Positions 42,337 through 51,831 of a stretch of 64,000 nucleotides of DNA are shown here, piece after piece. The position numbers and the translations under genes were made by a program. The DNA lies in NCBI RefSeq assembly GCF_014268885.2, contig NZ_CP077095.1:2733501-2797500 (forward strand), written 5' to 3'. Below the pieces are notes generated by a model, which was not told where the DNA came from, searched no databases, and worked only from the letters and a program-made list of their open reading frames with translations. This DNA is from Pseudomonas xantholysinigenes (GTDB lineage: Bacteria; Pseudomonadota; Gammaproteobacteria; Pseudomonadales; Pseudomonadaceae). Every line of letters begins with the position of its first letter. The first letter of the stretch is position 1.

Positions 42337-43538
42337 GTGGCCTGATGGCGGTCGACGACGCCCTGGCACAGCTGCTGGCGCTGGCCAGGGCGACGCCGTT
42401 CACCGGCGTGGAGCAACTGCCGCTGGCACAGGCCGATGGCCGCGTGCTGGCTGAAGCGCTACAGGCCGCAATCGACCTGCCGCCCTGGGCCAACAGTGCC
42501 ATGGATGGCTATGCCATGCGCCTCGACGACCTGGCGGCAGGCCCGCTGCCGGTGACGCAGACCGTGTTCGCCGGGCAGGCACCGGCGCCGCTGCGCCCGG
42601 GCAGCTGTGCCCGCGTGTTCACCGGGGCGCCGCTACCCGCCGGCGCCGATTGCGTGCAGTTGCAGGAAAACTGCGAGGTGGACGAGCAGGGGCGGGTGCG
42701 TTCGCTGACGCCCCTGCGCCGTGGCGACAACATACGTCCCCAGGGCAACGAGATCCGCGCTGGAGCCACGTTGCTGGCGGCCGGCACGCTGCTGGATCCG
42801 GTCGCTCTGGGCGTGCTGGCCTCCCAGGGGATCACCCAGGTGGCCGTGCGTCGTCGGCCGCGCGTAGCCTTGCTGTCCAGTGGTGACGAACTGGCCGCCG
42901 CAGGCGCGCCCCTGGCGCCAGGGCAGATCCACGACAGTAACCGGGCGGTATTGACCGCGCTGCTCACGCGCCTGGGGTGCGAGGTGCTCGACCTGGGGTG
43001 CCTGCCGGACGACCCGCCGCGCATTCGCGCGGCACTGGCGCAAGCCGTGGACGCCGACTTGATCGTCAGCAGTGCCGGGGTCTCGGTGGGGGATGCCGAC
43101 TGCATCGGCGCCTTACTGCGCGAGTCTGGCGAGGTACGCTTGTGGAAGCTCGCGATCAAGCCCGGCAAGCCCTTTACCTTTGGGCAAATCGACCATGTGC
43201 CGTTTCTTGGCCTGCCGGGCAATCCAGGCTCGGCGCTGGTCACCTTCCTGTTGCTGGCGCGACCCTACTTGCTGGCGCGCATGGGCGTCGCCCTGGTGGC
43301 GCCCATGCGCCTGCCGGTGGTGGCCGGTTTCGCCTGGCCGAAGGCGGGCAAGCGCCAGGAATACCTGCGGGTGCGGCTCGAGGGTGGGCGGGCGCGCCTG
43401 CTGGAGAACCAGAGCTCGGCCACCTTGCTCAGCGCGGTGATTGCCGATGGCTTGCTCGAGGTCCCGGCAGGAGAAACCTTCGAGCCCGGCGACGTGCTGG
43501 ACTTCATCGCCTTTGCCGGCCTGTTCGGCACCCGTTGA
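42333..43538 (+). CDS. moeA: Molybdopterin molybdenumtransferase MoeA
   Basis: The 401-residue protein has the MoeA stretches WANSAMDGYAM, VFTGAPLPAGAD, LLSSGDEL, GVSVGDAD and LPGNPGSA in the usual order. It inserts molybdate into adenylated molybdopterin. It is coupled to moaB by a four-base overlap. Confidence 0.92.
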   Translation: MSGLMAVDDALAQLLALARATPFTGVEQLPLAQADGRVLAEALQAAIDLPPWANSAMDGYAMRLDDLAAGPLPVTQTVFAGQAPAPLRPGSCARVFTGAPLPAGADCVQLQENCEVDEQGRVRSLTPLRRGDNIRPQGNEIRAGATLLAAGTLLDPVALGVLASQGITQVAVRRRPRVALLSSGDELAAAGAPLAPGQIHDSNRAVLTALLTRLGCEVLDLGCLPDDPPRIRAALAQAVDADLIVSSAGVSVGDADCIGALLRESGEVRLWKLAIKPGKPFTFGQIDHVPFLGLPGNPGSALVTFLLLARPYLLARMGVALVAPMRLPVVAGFAWPKAGKRQEYLRVRLEGGRARLLENQSSATLLSAVIADGLLEVPAGETFEPGDVLDFIAFAGLFGTR

Positions 43539-43543
43539 AACGC

Positions 43544-43577
43544 CTTCGACCGCCGCGCCATCGCGCGGCGGTCGAAG
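43544..43577. terminator. Strong hairpin between convergent moeA and oprD-like genes
   Basis: CTTCGACCGCCGCG pairs perfectly with CGCGGCGGTCGAAG (14 bp) across a six-base loop. It fills the 48-base gap between the two stops and can act on both transcripts, though no long U-run follows. Confidence 0.6.
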
Positions 43578-43586
43578 CCCCTGGCG

Positions 43587-44963
43587 CTACAGCAGCGGCA
43601 GGGTGTAGCTGACGATCAGGCGGTTTTCGTCCTGATCACGCTGGCTGGCATACCCCGGCGTAGCGCTGCTCGGCAGGCCGCTGCGCAGGCTGGCGTTCTT
43701 CCAGGCCAGCCCCAGGCCCTTGAACGGCCCGGAAGGGGTGACGTAGCTCAAGGCAATGTCGCGCTCCCATTCGCCGCGATCGGCGTGGGCAGTGGCAATC
43801 GCCTCGGCATTGAGGTACAGCACGCTGAAGTTCAGCCCAGGCACGCCAGCGGCGGCGAAGTCGTAGGTGTAGCGCGTCAGCCAGGTGCGTTCCCCGGCCC
43901 GGTTGAACTTAAGCAGCTGCGCGTCGCTGATCAGATAGGTGCTGGTGCCTTCGCCATCGCCGCGGTTCAGGTAGGGGAAGTCGCTGGCGCCGGTCAGCAC
44001 CTGGTAGCCCGCGCCGAGGCTGTGGCCACCGAGGCTGTAGGTGAACATGCCGCTGTACACCTGGTTGTCCACTTCACCCTTGGTCACCCCACCACCGTAG
44101 TAGCCGCTGCTCAGGTAGTTGTCCTGGCGTCCGGCGCGGCTGGCGTTCTTGCCATCGCTGTCACTGAGGAATACCCGCAGGTCGCTCTTCAAGATGCCGG
44201 GGCCCAGCGCCAGGTTGTGCACCAGGCCAAGGAAATGCTGCTGGTAGAAATCATCCAGTTCACCGTAGTAGTACTGCAGCAACAGTTGTTTGCTGGCCTT
44301 GTAATCGGCCCCGGCGAAATAGAAGTGGTTGCTGTCGCGGCTCTTCGCGCCGCTGCCGTTGGCGCCGGCGATGCTCAGGGCACGCAGGTCGGTGGAGTTG
44401 CGCCCGCGGGTGTGTTCGAGCTGGCCAGCGGTCAGGGTGAGGTTGCTGAAATCGTTGGAGGTCAGCTGGGCCCCTTCGTAGGTCAGCGGTAGCAGGCGGG
44501 CATCGTTGGACACCACCACCGGCAACTTGGGCTGCAGGGTGCCGTAGCGCAGTTCGCTGCGGGCGATGCGCATCTTCGCGGTCAGGCCGAGGCTGCTGAA
44601 CTCATCGACCGCGGAGCCATCGTGTTGCAGCGGGAAGATCGTGCCGGGCTGGCGCTCGGCGTTGGCCTTGCCGGCCTTGCCGCCGCCGTCCAGGCGCACC
44701 CCCAGCAGGCCCAGGGCATCGACGCCGAAACCGACCGTGCCCTGGGTATAGCCCGAGCTGTAGTTGAGCATGAAACCCTGGCCCCATTCGTTCTGCTTGC
44801 TGGGCGCCGCGTTGCCGCTGCGGTTGTCGGTGTCGATGTAGAAGTTGCGCAGGGTCAGGCTGGCCTTGCTGTCTTCGATGAATCCGCCGGCATGGGCGCA
44901 GAGCGGCGCGAGGCCGGCCAGGGTGGCCAGGGACACGGCCACGGACAGTGTGCTGCGTTGCAT
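43587..44963 (-). CDS. OprD-family outer-membrane porin
   Basis: The 458-residue protein has a signal peptide (about 1-26, ending CAHAGGF) and the OprD opening FIEDSKASLTLRNFYIDTD, then NEWGQGFMLNYSSGYTQGTVGFG. It ends in SYTLPLL, with the terminal-strand pattern of a porin. OprD channels are selective for basic amino acids or carboxylates; this subtype cannot be set from sequence alone. It is followed on the same strand by nothing related, and lies 92 bases downstream of the bestrophin-like gene. Confidence 0.9.
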   Translation of the reverse strand: MQRSTLSVAVSLATLAGLAPLCAHAGGFIEDSKASLTLRNFYIDTDNRSGNAAPSKQNEWGQGFMLNYSSGYTQGTVGFGVDALGLLGVRLDGGGKAGKANAERQPGTIFPLQHDGSAVDEFSSLGLTAKMRIARSELRYGTLQPKLPVVVSNDARLLPLTYEGAQLTSNDFSNLTLTAGQLEHTRGRNSTDLRALSIAGANGSGAKSRDSNHFYFAGADYKASKQLLLQYYYGELDDFYQQHFLGLVHNLALGPGILKSDLRVFLSDSDGKNASRAGRQDNYLSSGYYGGGVTKGEVDNQVYSGMFTYSLGGHSLGAGYQVLTGASDFPYLNRGDGEGTSTYLISDAQLLKFNRAGERTWLTRYTYDFAAAGVPGLNFSVLYLNAEAIATAHADRGEWERDIALSYVTPSGPFKGLGLAWKNASLRSGLPSSATPGYASQRDQDENRLIVSYTLPLL

Positions 44964-45055
44964 GGTTGCTGCTCCGTTGTGGTGATCAGGTCGCGCGCAG
45001 GCGCAGCCCGCCGACCAGCGGGCTGGTCGGGGCAGGCAAGAGGTTCGGCAGGGGT

Positions 45056-45955
45056 TCAGCTGAGGATGTGATCGATCGGCTGCAGCGCCGGCGGCAGTTC
45101 GGTACTGCCCAGCGCCGCCAGCACATCACGCTCGACGGTACGCACGATGGCGTCCAGGGGCAGGTCGTTTTCGTCGCGACCGAAGGGGTCTTCCAGTTCG
45201 TTGCTGATGGCGTCCAGGCCAAAGAAGGTGTAGCTGACGATGGCGGTGAACAGCGGTGCCAGCCAGCCCAGCGGCTCGGCCATGGCAAACGGCAGCAACA
45301 CGCAGAACAGGAAGATGGTGCGGTGCAGCAGCAAGGTGTAGGGGAAGGGCAGCGGCGTGTTCTTGATGCGCTCGCAGGCCGCCTGGGCCTGGGATAGCCC
45401 GGTCAGCCGCTGCTCAAGGTTCACGTAGCGCCATTCGCTGATCTGCTGATACTGCGCCAGGCGCGAGATGCGCGCGCCGAGCGCCTGCAGGATACCGTCG
45501 CTGAGATTGTGTTGTGGCAGGCTGGCGGCGTCGGCGACCCAGGCCGCGGCGGCCTTGTACTCGTCGCCACCGCGCAGCCGGGCATTGAGCGCGTGGGCAA
45601 AGCCGCACAGGCCCTGGAGCAGTTGCCGGCGCTGCTGCGGGTCGGCGATCACAGCGCTGGCGCGCACGAACGAGCGGATCTCGATGACCACCTGGCCCCA
45701 GGCCTTGCGACCTTCCCACCAGCGGTCATAGCAGGCGTTGTTGCGAAAACTCATGAAGATCGACAGCGACAGCCCCAGCAGGGTGAACGGGGTCGCGTTG
45801 ACCCGCGAGTAGAACGCCGGGTGCAGGGTTTCCACCAGCACGATCAAGGAGGCCAGCACGCTGACCATCAGGGTGCGACGCACGACGCGGCGGGCGATCG
45901 AGCCCTTGAGCGTGATCAGCACGTTGAGCAGGTTGGGTTGCGGATGAACGATCAT
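45056..45955 (-). CDS. Bestrophin-like (UPF0187) ion channel
   Basis: The 299-residue protein has about four membrane helices and bestrophin family features: LLGLSLSIFMSFRNNACYDRWWEGRKAWG, then IRSFVRASAV, and EDPFGRDENDLPLDAIVR near the C-terminus (the acidic calcium-clasp-like region). Bacterial members form pentameric ion channels. It lies between a porin and a molybdoenzyme gene, so anion exchange linked to the latter's substrate is possible but unproven. Confidence 0.85.
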   Translation of the reverse strand: MIVHPQPNLLNVLITLKGSIARRVVRRTLMVSVLASLIVLVETLHPAFYSRVNATPFTLLGLSLSIFMSFRNNACYDRWWEGRKAWGQVVIEIRSFVRASAVIADPQQRRQLLQGLCGFAHALNARLRGGDEYKAAAAWVADAASLPQHNLSDGILQALGARISRLAQYQQISEWRYVNLEQRLTGLSQAQAACERIKNTPLPFPYTLLLHRTIFLFCVLLPFAMAEPLGWLAPLFTAIVSYTFFGLDAISNELEDPFGRDENDLPLDAIVRTVERDVLAALGSTELPPALQPIDHILS

Positions 45956-46070
45956 GGCGATTCCAGGACTTGCATATGTTTCGGCCCACTGGAAGTTCAG
46001 AGCGCTAGCAGCCTAGAGGGATGCGGTAGCATCGTCCAATTGCAATAAATGACCAGTTGATCGGCATTTT

Positions 46071-46103
46071 CTATCACTCAGCAGTGATAGAGCAGACTGA
46101 TCA
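46071..46103. promoter_or_regulatory. Palindrome plus shared motif upstream of the fdh-like gene
   Basis: CTATCACT and AGTGATAG (46071-46078, 46083-46090) form a perfect 8-4-8 palindrome. Overlapping it, TGATAGAGCAGACTGATCA at 46085-46103 matches the moaB-region motif TGATAGAGC-N3-CTGAT-N-A at 15 of 19 positions. It lies about 135 bases before the start at 46238. Confidence 0.55.
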
Positions 46104-46237
46104 ACCCGTCATTACTTTTGATTTGACGATAGTGCGGGGCAAAAATAGCCTGCAGCGGTCAACAGTGTCGAAGTTGCTCTTTGGTTATTCAAACTTCGCA
46201 CTTGTTATTCCGCCTGTCGCGATCAAGGGTGACCCTG

Positions 46238-48562
46238 ATGAACGAAGAAGAACATATCAAAAGTTACAACGGCCCGGCCGCCGGCTGGGGCGCGCTCAAG
46301 AGCGTGACCAAGGCCTGGCTGGGCAGCGAGAACGCGGTCAAGAACATCCGCATGATGCTCAAGACCAACCAGGACAGCGGCTTCGATTGCCCCGGCTGCG
46401 CCTGGGGCGAGTCGCCCGAGAACGGCATGGTCAAGTTCTGCGAGAACGGCGCCAAGGCGGTGAACTGGGAGGCCACCGGCCGCTCGGTCGATCCGGACTT
46501 CTTCGCCCGCTACAGCGTCAGCGCCCTGCTCGAGCAGAGCGACTACTGGCTCGAATACCAGGGCCGCCTGACCCACCCGATGCGCTATGACGCCAGCACC
46601 GACCACTATGTCGAGATCAGCTGGGACGAAGCCTTCGCCCTGGTCGCCCGGCACCTGAACGCCCTCGAGTCGCCCGATCAGGCCGAGTTCTACACCTCGG
46701 GCCGGGCCAGCAACGAGGCCGCCTACCTGTACCAGTTGTTCGTGCGCAGCTTCGGCACCAACAACTTCCCCGACTGCTCGAACATGTGCCATGAGGCCAG
46801 TGGCCTGGGCATGGGCGACACCCTCGGCGTTGGCAAGGGCACCGTGGTGTTCCATGACCTGGAAGAAGCCGATGCGATCTTCGTCATTGGCCAGAACCCT
46901 GGCACCAACCACCCGCGCATGCTCGAACCGCTGCGCGAGGCGGTGGAGCGGGGCGCCCAGGTGGTCTGCTTCAACCCGCTCAAAGAGCGTGGCCTGGAGC
47001 GCTTCCAGCACCCGCAACACCCGTTCGAGATGCTCAGCAACGGTTCCGAACCGACCAACACCGCCTACTTCCGTCCGGCCCTGGGCGGTGACATGGCGGT
47101 GCTGCGCGGCATGGCCAAGTTCCTTCTGCAGTGGGAGCGCGAAGCCCAGGCCAACGGCATGCCGGCGGTGTTCGACCATGCCTTCCTCAAGGCCCACACC
47201 CATGGCCTGGAGGCCTACCTGGCCGAAGTCGACGCCACTTCCTGGGAGCATATCGTCGAGCAATCCGGGCTGAGCCTGGCCGAGATCGAGCTGGCCGCGC
47301 GCATGTACCGCAAGGCCGAACGGGTGATCATGTGCTGGGCCATGGGCGTCACCCAGCATCGCCATTCGGTGCCGACCGTGCAGGAAATCGTCAACCTGCA
47401 ATTGCTGCGCGGCAACGTCGGCCGCCCGGGCGCCGGGCTGTCGCCGGTGCGTGGCCACAGCAACGTGCAGGGCGACCGCACCATGGGCATCGACGAGAAG
47501 CCGCCGACCTGGCTGCTGGACAACCTCGAGAAGCGCTTCGCCATCGACGCGCCGCGCGGTCACGGCCACAACGCCGTGCTGGCGATCCAGGCCATGGAAG
47601 AAAAACGCGCCAAGGTGTTCATCGCCCTGGGCGGCAACTTCGCCCAGGCCACCCCGGACACCCCACGTACCCATGCGGCGCTGCGCAACTGCGACTTGAC
47701 CGTGCACATCTCGACCAAGCTCAACCGCTCGCACCTGGTTACCGGTCGTGACGCGCTGATCCTGCCGTGCCTGGGCCGTACCGAGATCGACATCCAGGCC
47801 GAAGGCCCGCAGGGCATCACCGTGGAGGACACCTTCAGCATGGTGCACATCTCCCACGGCCAGCTGAAGCCACGCTCGCCGTTGCTGCGCTCGGAGCCTG
47901 CGATCATCGCCGGGCTGGCCAAGGCTACCCTGGGCGACCGGCCGATCGACTGGGAATGGACCGTGGCCGACTACGGGCGCATCCGCGACCTGATCGCCGA
48001 CACCATCCCGGGCTTCACCGACTTCAACGCGCGCCTGAACCATCCGGGTGGCTTCCACCTGGGCAACGCCGCCGCTGAGCGCGAGTGGAACACCGCCAGT
48101 GGCAAGGCCCAGTTCAGTGCCAGCGAGCTGCCGGCGCAACTGGTCAACGAAGCCGTGCTGGCGCGGGGCGACAAGCCTGACCTGATCCTGCAGACCCTGC
48201 GTTCCCACGACCAGTACAACACCACCCTGTATGGCCTGGACGACCGCTACCGCGGGGTGTTCGGCCTGCGCGAAGTGGTGTTCGCCAACGAAGCGGACAT
48301 CCGCCGCCTGGGCTTCGAGCCCGGCGAGAAGGTCGACCTGGTGTCGCTGTGGGAAGACGGCCTGGAACGGCGGGTCAACGGCTTCACCCTGGTGGCCTAC
48401 GACATCCCCGAAGGCCAGGCCGCGGCCTACTACCCAGAGACCAACCCGTTGGTGCCGCTGGAGAGCTATGGCGACCGCACCTTCACGCCAACGTCCAAGT
48501 TCGTCGCGATCAAGCTGGCCAAGGCGCAGGCCGATGGCCTGATCCATACCGTCGCTGGCTGA
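46238..48562 (+). CDS. FdhF/YdeP-family molybdopterin oxidoreductase
   Basis: The 774-residue protein is a molybdopterin-bis(MGD) enzyme. The N-terminal part has CPGCAWGESPENGMVKFCENGAK, a possible iron-sulfur or metal site. The middle has FPDCSNMCHEASG and MGVTQHRHSVPTVQEIVNLQLLRGNVGRPGAG, and the C-terminal MopB binding domain is present (RYRGVFGLREVVF). This is the YdeP/FdhF-like alpha-subunit type annotated as formate dehydrogenase, but true formate activity is not shown for most members. No beta or gamma subunit follows; cioAB are the next genes. Confidence 0.87.
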   Translation: MNEEEHIKSYNGPAAGWGALKSVTKAWLGSENAVKNIRMMLKTNQDSGFDCPGCAWGESPENGMVKFCENGAKAVNWEATGRSVDPDFFARYSVSALLEQSDYWLEYQGRLTHPMRYDASTDHYVEISWDEAFALVARHLNALESPDQAEFYTSGRASNEAAYLYQLFVRSFGTNNFPDCSNMCHEASGLGMGDTLGVGKGTVVFHDLEEADAIFVIGQNPGTNHPRMLEPLREAVERGAQVVCFNPLKERGLERFQHPQHPFEMLSNGSEPTNTAYFRPALGGDMAVLRGMAKFLLQWEREAQANGMPAVFDHAFLKAHTHGLEAYLAEVDATSWEHIVEQSGLSLAEIELAARMYRKAERVIMCWAMGVTQHRHSVPTVQEIVNLQLLRGNVGRPGAGLSPVRGHSNVQGDRTMGIDEKPPTWLLDNLEKRFAIDAPRGHGHNAVLAIQAMEEKRAKVFIALGGNFAQATPDTPRTHAALRNCDLTVHISTKLNRSHLVTGRDALILPCLGRTEIDIQAEGPQGITVEDTFSMVHISHGQLKPRSPLLRSEPAIIAGLAKATLGDRPIDWEWTVADYGRIRDLIADTIPGFTDFNARLNHPGGFHLGNAAAEREWNTASGKAQFSASELPAQLVNEAVLARGDKPDLILQTLRSHDQYNTTLYGLDDRYRGVFGLREVVFANEADIRRLGFEPGEKVDLVSLWEDGLERRVNGFTLVAYDIPEGQAAAYYPETNPLVPLESYGDRTFTPTSKFVAIKLAKAQADGLIHTVAG

Positions 48563-48643
48563 GTTTCTCTTCCTTCATTCATCGACTGCGCTTCCCCGGG
48601 CGAGCCATGCCCGCGGGAGCCGCCGTTCCAAAAGGATATTGTC

Positions 48644-50035
48644 ATGTCGAATCTGGCTGCGCTGGACCTGGCGCGGATTCAATTTGCCTTCACGGTCTCG
48701 TTCCACATCATTTTCCCGGCCATCACCATCGGCCTGGCCAGTTTCCTGGCCGTGCTCGAGGGTTGCTGGCTGAAAACCCACAACGCGGTGTACAAGGACC
48801 TGTACAAGTTCTGGTCGAAGATCTTCGCCGTCAACTTCGGCATGGGCGTGGTCTCGGGCCTGGTCATGGCCTACGAGTTCGGCACCAACTGGGCGCGCTT
48901 CTCCGATTTCGCCGGCAGCGTCACCGGGCCACTGCTCACCTACGAGGTGCTCACCGCGTTCTTCCTCGAGGCCGGTTTCCTCGGCGTGATGCTGTTCGGC
49001 TGGGACCGGGTCGGGCGTAAGCTGCACTTCTTCGCCACGGTGATGGTGGCCATCGGCACGCTGATCTCGATGTTCTGGATTCTCTCCTCGAACAGCTGGA
49101 TGCAGACGCCGCAGGGCATCGAGATCGTCGATGGCCGGGTGGTGCCGCTGGACTGGTTCAAGATCGTCTTCAACCCATCGTTCCCGTTCCGCCTGGCGCA
49201 CATGGCCCTGGCCGCGTTCCTGTCCACCGCGTTCTTCGTCTCGGCGTCCGCCGCCTGGCACCTGCTGCGCGGGCGTAACACGCCGCAGATCCGCAAGATG
49301 CTGTCGATGGGCATGTGGATGATCCTGGTCGCCACCCCGGTACAGGTGGTGGTGGGCGATGCCCATGGCCTGAACACCCTGGAGCACCAGCCGGCGAAGA
49401 TCGCCGCCATCGAAGGGCACTGGGAGAACAAGCCGGGCGAAGCGTCGCCGCTGGTGCTGTTCGGCCTGCCGGACATGGACGCCGAAACCACCCGCTACAG
49501 CCTGGAAGTGCCATACCTGGGCAGCCTGATCCTGACCCACAGCCTGGACAAGCAGATCCCGGCGCTCAAGAGCTTCGCCAAGGAAGACCGGCCCAACTCG
49601 ACCATCGTGTTCTGGAGCTTCCGCGTGATGGCTGGCCTGGGCACGCTGATGCTCGCCTGTGCGCTGCTGGCCCTGGTGCTGCGTCGCAACGGCGCGCTGT
49701 ACCGCAACCGCCTGTTCCTCTGGTTCGCCCTGCTGATGGGCCCGTCGGGGCTGATCGCGCTGCTGGCCGGCTGGTTCACCACCGAAGTGGGCCGCCAGCC
49801 CTGGGTGGTCTACGGCATGCTGCGCACCACCAACGCGGCGTCCAACCACAGCGCCGCGCAGATGAGCCTGACCCTGGCGTTGTTCGTGCTCATCTACTTC
49901 TCGGTGTTCACCGTGGGGATCGGCTACATGATGCGCCTGGTGCGCAAGGGCCCGGTCGCCCACGAGCAACTGCCGAGCCCCGAACAACCGGAATCGCTGG
50001 CCACCGCGCGTCGCCCGCTGTCCGTCGCCGACTGA
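48644..50035 (+). CDS. cioA: Cyanide-insensitive terminal oxidase subunit I (cytochrome bd type)
   Basis: The 463-residue subunit has the bd-oxidase heme His21 in VSFHIIFPAITIG, the GWDRVGRKLHFFAT loop and the GRQPWVVYGMLRT motif near the C-terminus. The quinol loop (VVGDAHGLNTLEHQPAKIAAIEG) is short, as in the CIO subgroup of Pseudomonas. It works with the next gene as a quinol oxidase that tolerates cyanide. The ATG at 48644 follows AAAGGA. Confidence 0.92.
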   Translation: MSNLAALDLARIQFAFTVSFHIIFPAITIGLASFLAVLEGCWLKTHNAVYKDLYKFWSKIFAVNFGMGVVSGLVMAYEFGTNWARFSDFAGSVTGPLLTYEVLTAFFLEAGFLGVMLFGWDRVGRKLHFFATVMVAIGTLISMFWILSSNSWMQTPQGIEIVDGRVVPLDWFKIVFNPSFPFRLAHMALAAFLSTAFFVSASAAWHLLRGRNTPQIRKMLSMGMWMILVATPVQVVVGDAHGLNTLEHQPAKIAAIEGHWENKPGEASPLVLFGLPDMDAETTRYSLEVPYLGSLILTHSLDKQIPALKSFAKEDRPNSTIVFWSFRVMAGLGTLMLACALLALVLRRNGALYRNRLFLWFALLMGPSGLIALLAGWFTTEVGRQPWVVYGMLRTTNAASNHSAAQMSLTLALFVLIYFSVFTVGIGYMMRLVRKGPVAHEQLPSPEQPESLATARRPLSVAD

Positions 50036-50049
50036 GAAGGAGCTGAACT

Positions 50050-51066
50050 ATGACGATTCAAGGTATCGACCTGTCGGTCATCTGGGGCGTGATCATCGCT
50101 TTTGGCCTGATGATGTACGTGATCATGGACGGTTTCGACCTGGGCCTGGGGATTCTCTTCCCGCTGATCAGCGACTCGCGCGAGCGCGATGTGATGATGA
50201 ACACCGTGGCGCCGGTCTGGGACGGTAACGAAACCTGGGCGGTGCTCGGCGCGGCGGCGCTCTACGGCGCCTTCCCGCTGGCCTATTCGGTGATTCTCGA
50301 GGCGCTCTACCTGCCCCTGGTGCTGGTGCTGGCCGGGCTGATCTTCCGCGGCGTGGCCTTCGAGTTCCGCTTCAAGGCCGAGGCGCACAAGCGTCACCTG
50401 TGGGACAAGGCGTTCATCGGTGGTTCGGTGCTGGCGACTTTCTTCCAGGGCGTGGCCATCGGCACCTACATTTCCGGTATCCCGGTGGTCGACCGTCAGT
50501 TCGCCGGCTCCGGTTGGGATTGGCTGGCGCCGTTCCCGCTGTTCTGCGGTGTCGGCCTGCTGCTGACCTATGCACTGCTGGGCAGCACCTGGCTGCTGAT
50601 CAAGACCGACGGCATGCTCGAGGCGCGCATGCGCCACTACAGCCGGCCACTGACCTACGCGCTGGCCGCGGTGATCGTGGTGATCTGCGCCTGGACCGCC
50701 TGGCTGCATGACGACATCGCCCAACGCTGGTTCGGTGCCAGCCACGGGCTGCGCTCGGCACTGATCGCGGTGCTGGCCGTGGTGGCGGTGGTGATGATCC
50801 AGAAAGCGCTGCGCAAGCGCCACTCGCACCTGCCGTTCATCGCGGTGGTGGGGCTGGTGTTCCTCGGTTACCTGGGGCTGGCGATCAGCATCTGGCCGAA
50901 CATCGTGCCGCCGACGCTGACCCTGTGGCAGGCGGCGGCGCCATTGACCAGCCAGCTGTTCGCGCTGATCGGCGCGCTGTTCATCATCCCGATCATCCTG
51001 GCCTACACCTTCTGGAGCTACCACGTGTTCCGCGGCAAGGTGCAGCCGGGGGATGCCTATCACTAA
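50050..51066 (+). CDS. cioB: Cyanide-insensitive terminal oxidase subunit II
   Basis: The 338-residue membrane protein opens with the bd subunit II pattern VIMDGFDLGLGILFPLISDSRERDVMMNTVAPVWDGNETWAV, written here in parts: VIMDGFDLGLGILFP then APVWDGNETW. It starts 14 bases after cioA, with AAGGAG upstream. No small CydX-like gene is visible after it. A strong terminator follows the stop. Confidence 0.92.
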   Translation: MTIQGIDLSVIWGVIIAFGLMMYVIMDGFDLGLGILFPLISDSRERDVMMNTVAPVWDGNETWAVLGAAALYGAFPLAYSVILEALYLPLVLVLAGLIFRGVAFEFRFKAEAHKRHLWDKAFIGGSVLATFFQGVAIGTYISGIPVVDRQFAGSGWDWLAPFPLFCGVGLLLTYALLGSTWLLIKTDGMLEARMRHYSRPLTYALAAVIVVICAWTAWLHDDIAQRWFGASHGLRSALIAVLAVVAVVMIQKALRKRHSHLPFIAVVGLVFLGYLGLAISIWPNIVPPTLTLWQAAAPLTSQLFALIGALFIIPIILAYTFWSYHVFRGKVQPGDAYH

Positions 51067-51078
51067 GTGTCGATGTCA

Positions 51079-51114
51079 CCAAGAGGGCCGCTATGCGGCC
51101 CTCTTGGCTTTTTT
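51079..51114 (+). terminator. Rho-independent terminator after cioAB
   Basis: A perfect 13-bp stem, CCAAGAGGGCCGC with GCGGCCCTCTTGG, has a three-base loop and is followed by CTTTTTT. This is the clearest intrinsic terminator in the window. Confidence 0.92.
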
Positions 51115-51248
51115 CCTGTAGGAGATCGCTCAGCCATAGCCAAGCGGCCTAACAGACTTCGCGCATTGCAGCTAAGCTTGGCAATCGTAAGCTGACTATT
51201 AAAAAGGCTGATATCGGTCCAGCACTGTCGAGGGGGATCGGAGGTTGC

Positions 51249-51602
51249 ATGAAACGCTTTATGATGTTTCTGGCGCTGACCGCCAGCGCGCTGCTGGCCG
51301 GCTGCGCGCATGACCCGGATATTCGCGCGGGCCACGACAACACCTTCGGCGCCACGGCGAATAGCCCAGCGGACTACCTGAACTGCGTCAAGGGTGAACT
51401 GCCGAGCTCGGTGCAGACTTTCATGGTGCAAAGCGCGGACGCACTGGAGCTGTACGTTGCCAGTACCGACCCGAACAAGGCCGATGGCCTGGTCAAGGTC
51501 AGCGGGAATAGTGCTCGTCATCCGTACTCCGCGTATCAGCGCGATGCCTGGTATGACCATGGTCGCTTGCTCGACGCGGCGCAGGTATGCGCCAGGAGCT
51601 AG
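51249..51602 (+). CDS. Small lipoprotein of unknown function
   Basis: The 117-residue protein has a lipoprotein signal (MKRFMMFLALTASALLAGC; lipobox LAGC, lipid on Cys19). The mature part has two more Cys (NCVKGEL and QVCARS) and no domain that I recognise. It stands alone after the cio terminator. GGAGG upstream supports its start. Confidence 0.75.
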   Translation: MKRFMMFLALTASALLAGCAHDPDIRAGHDNTFGATANSPADYLNCVKGELPSSVQTFMVQSADALELYVASTDPNKADGLVKVSGNSARHPYSAYQRDAWYDHGRLLDAAQVCARS

Positions 51603-51831
51603 GTACGAGCCGATCCTGTGCAGGAGCAGCGGCTATCGAGGTTGTCGCACAGGGTGCCGTCAGGCAAGTTGGCCTGCGGTACCCTGCAAGCGAAGGCGAA
51701 AGTACCTTTCTCCAAGAGCCGGCATGAGGCTAGGTTGCCATCGGTGACGCTGGCCGACGTGTTCGCCAGGTGCTGCATTGAGGTACTATCGCCACCTCGC
51801 ACGCCCCCAGCCGCGCCGGACAAAGGACTGT

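Noticed and set aside
46223..48547. A 774-residue open frame opposite the molybdoenzyme gene
   Set aside because: It is the antisense frame of a well-supported molybdopterin oxidoreductase and has no domain.
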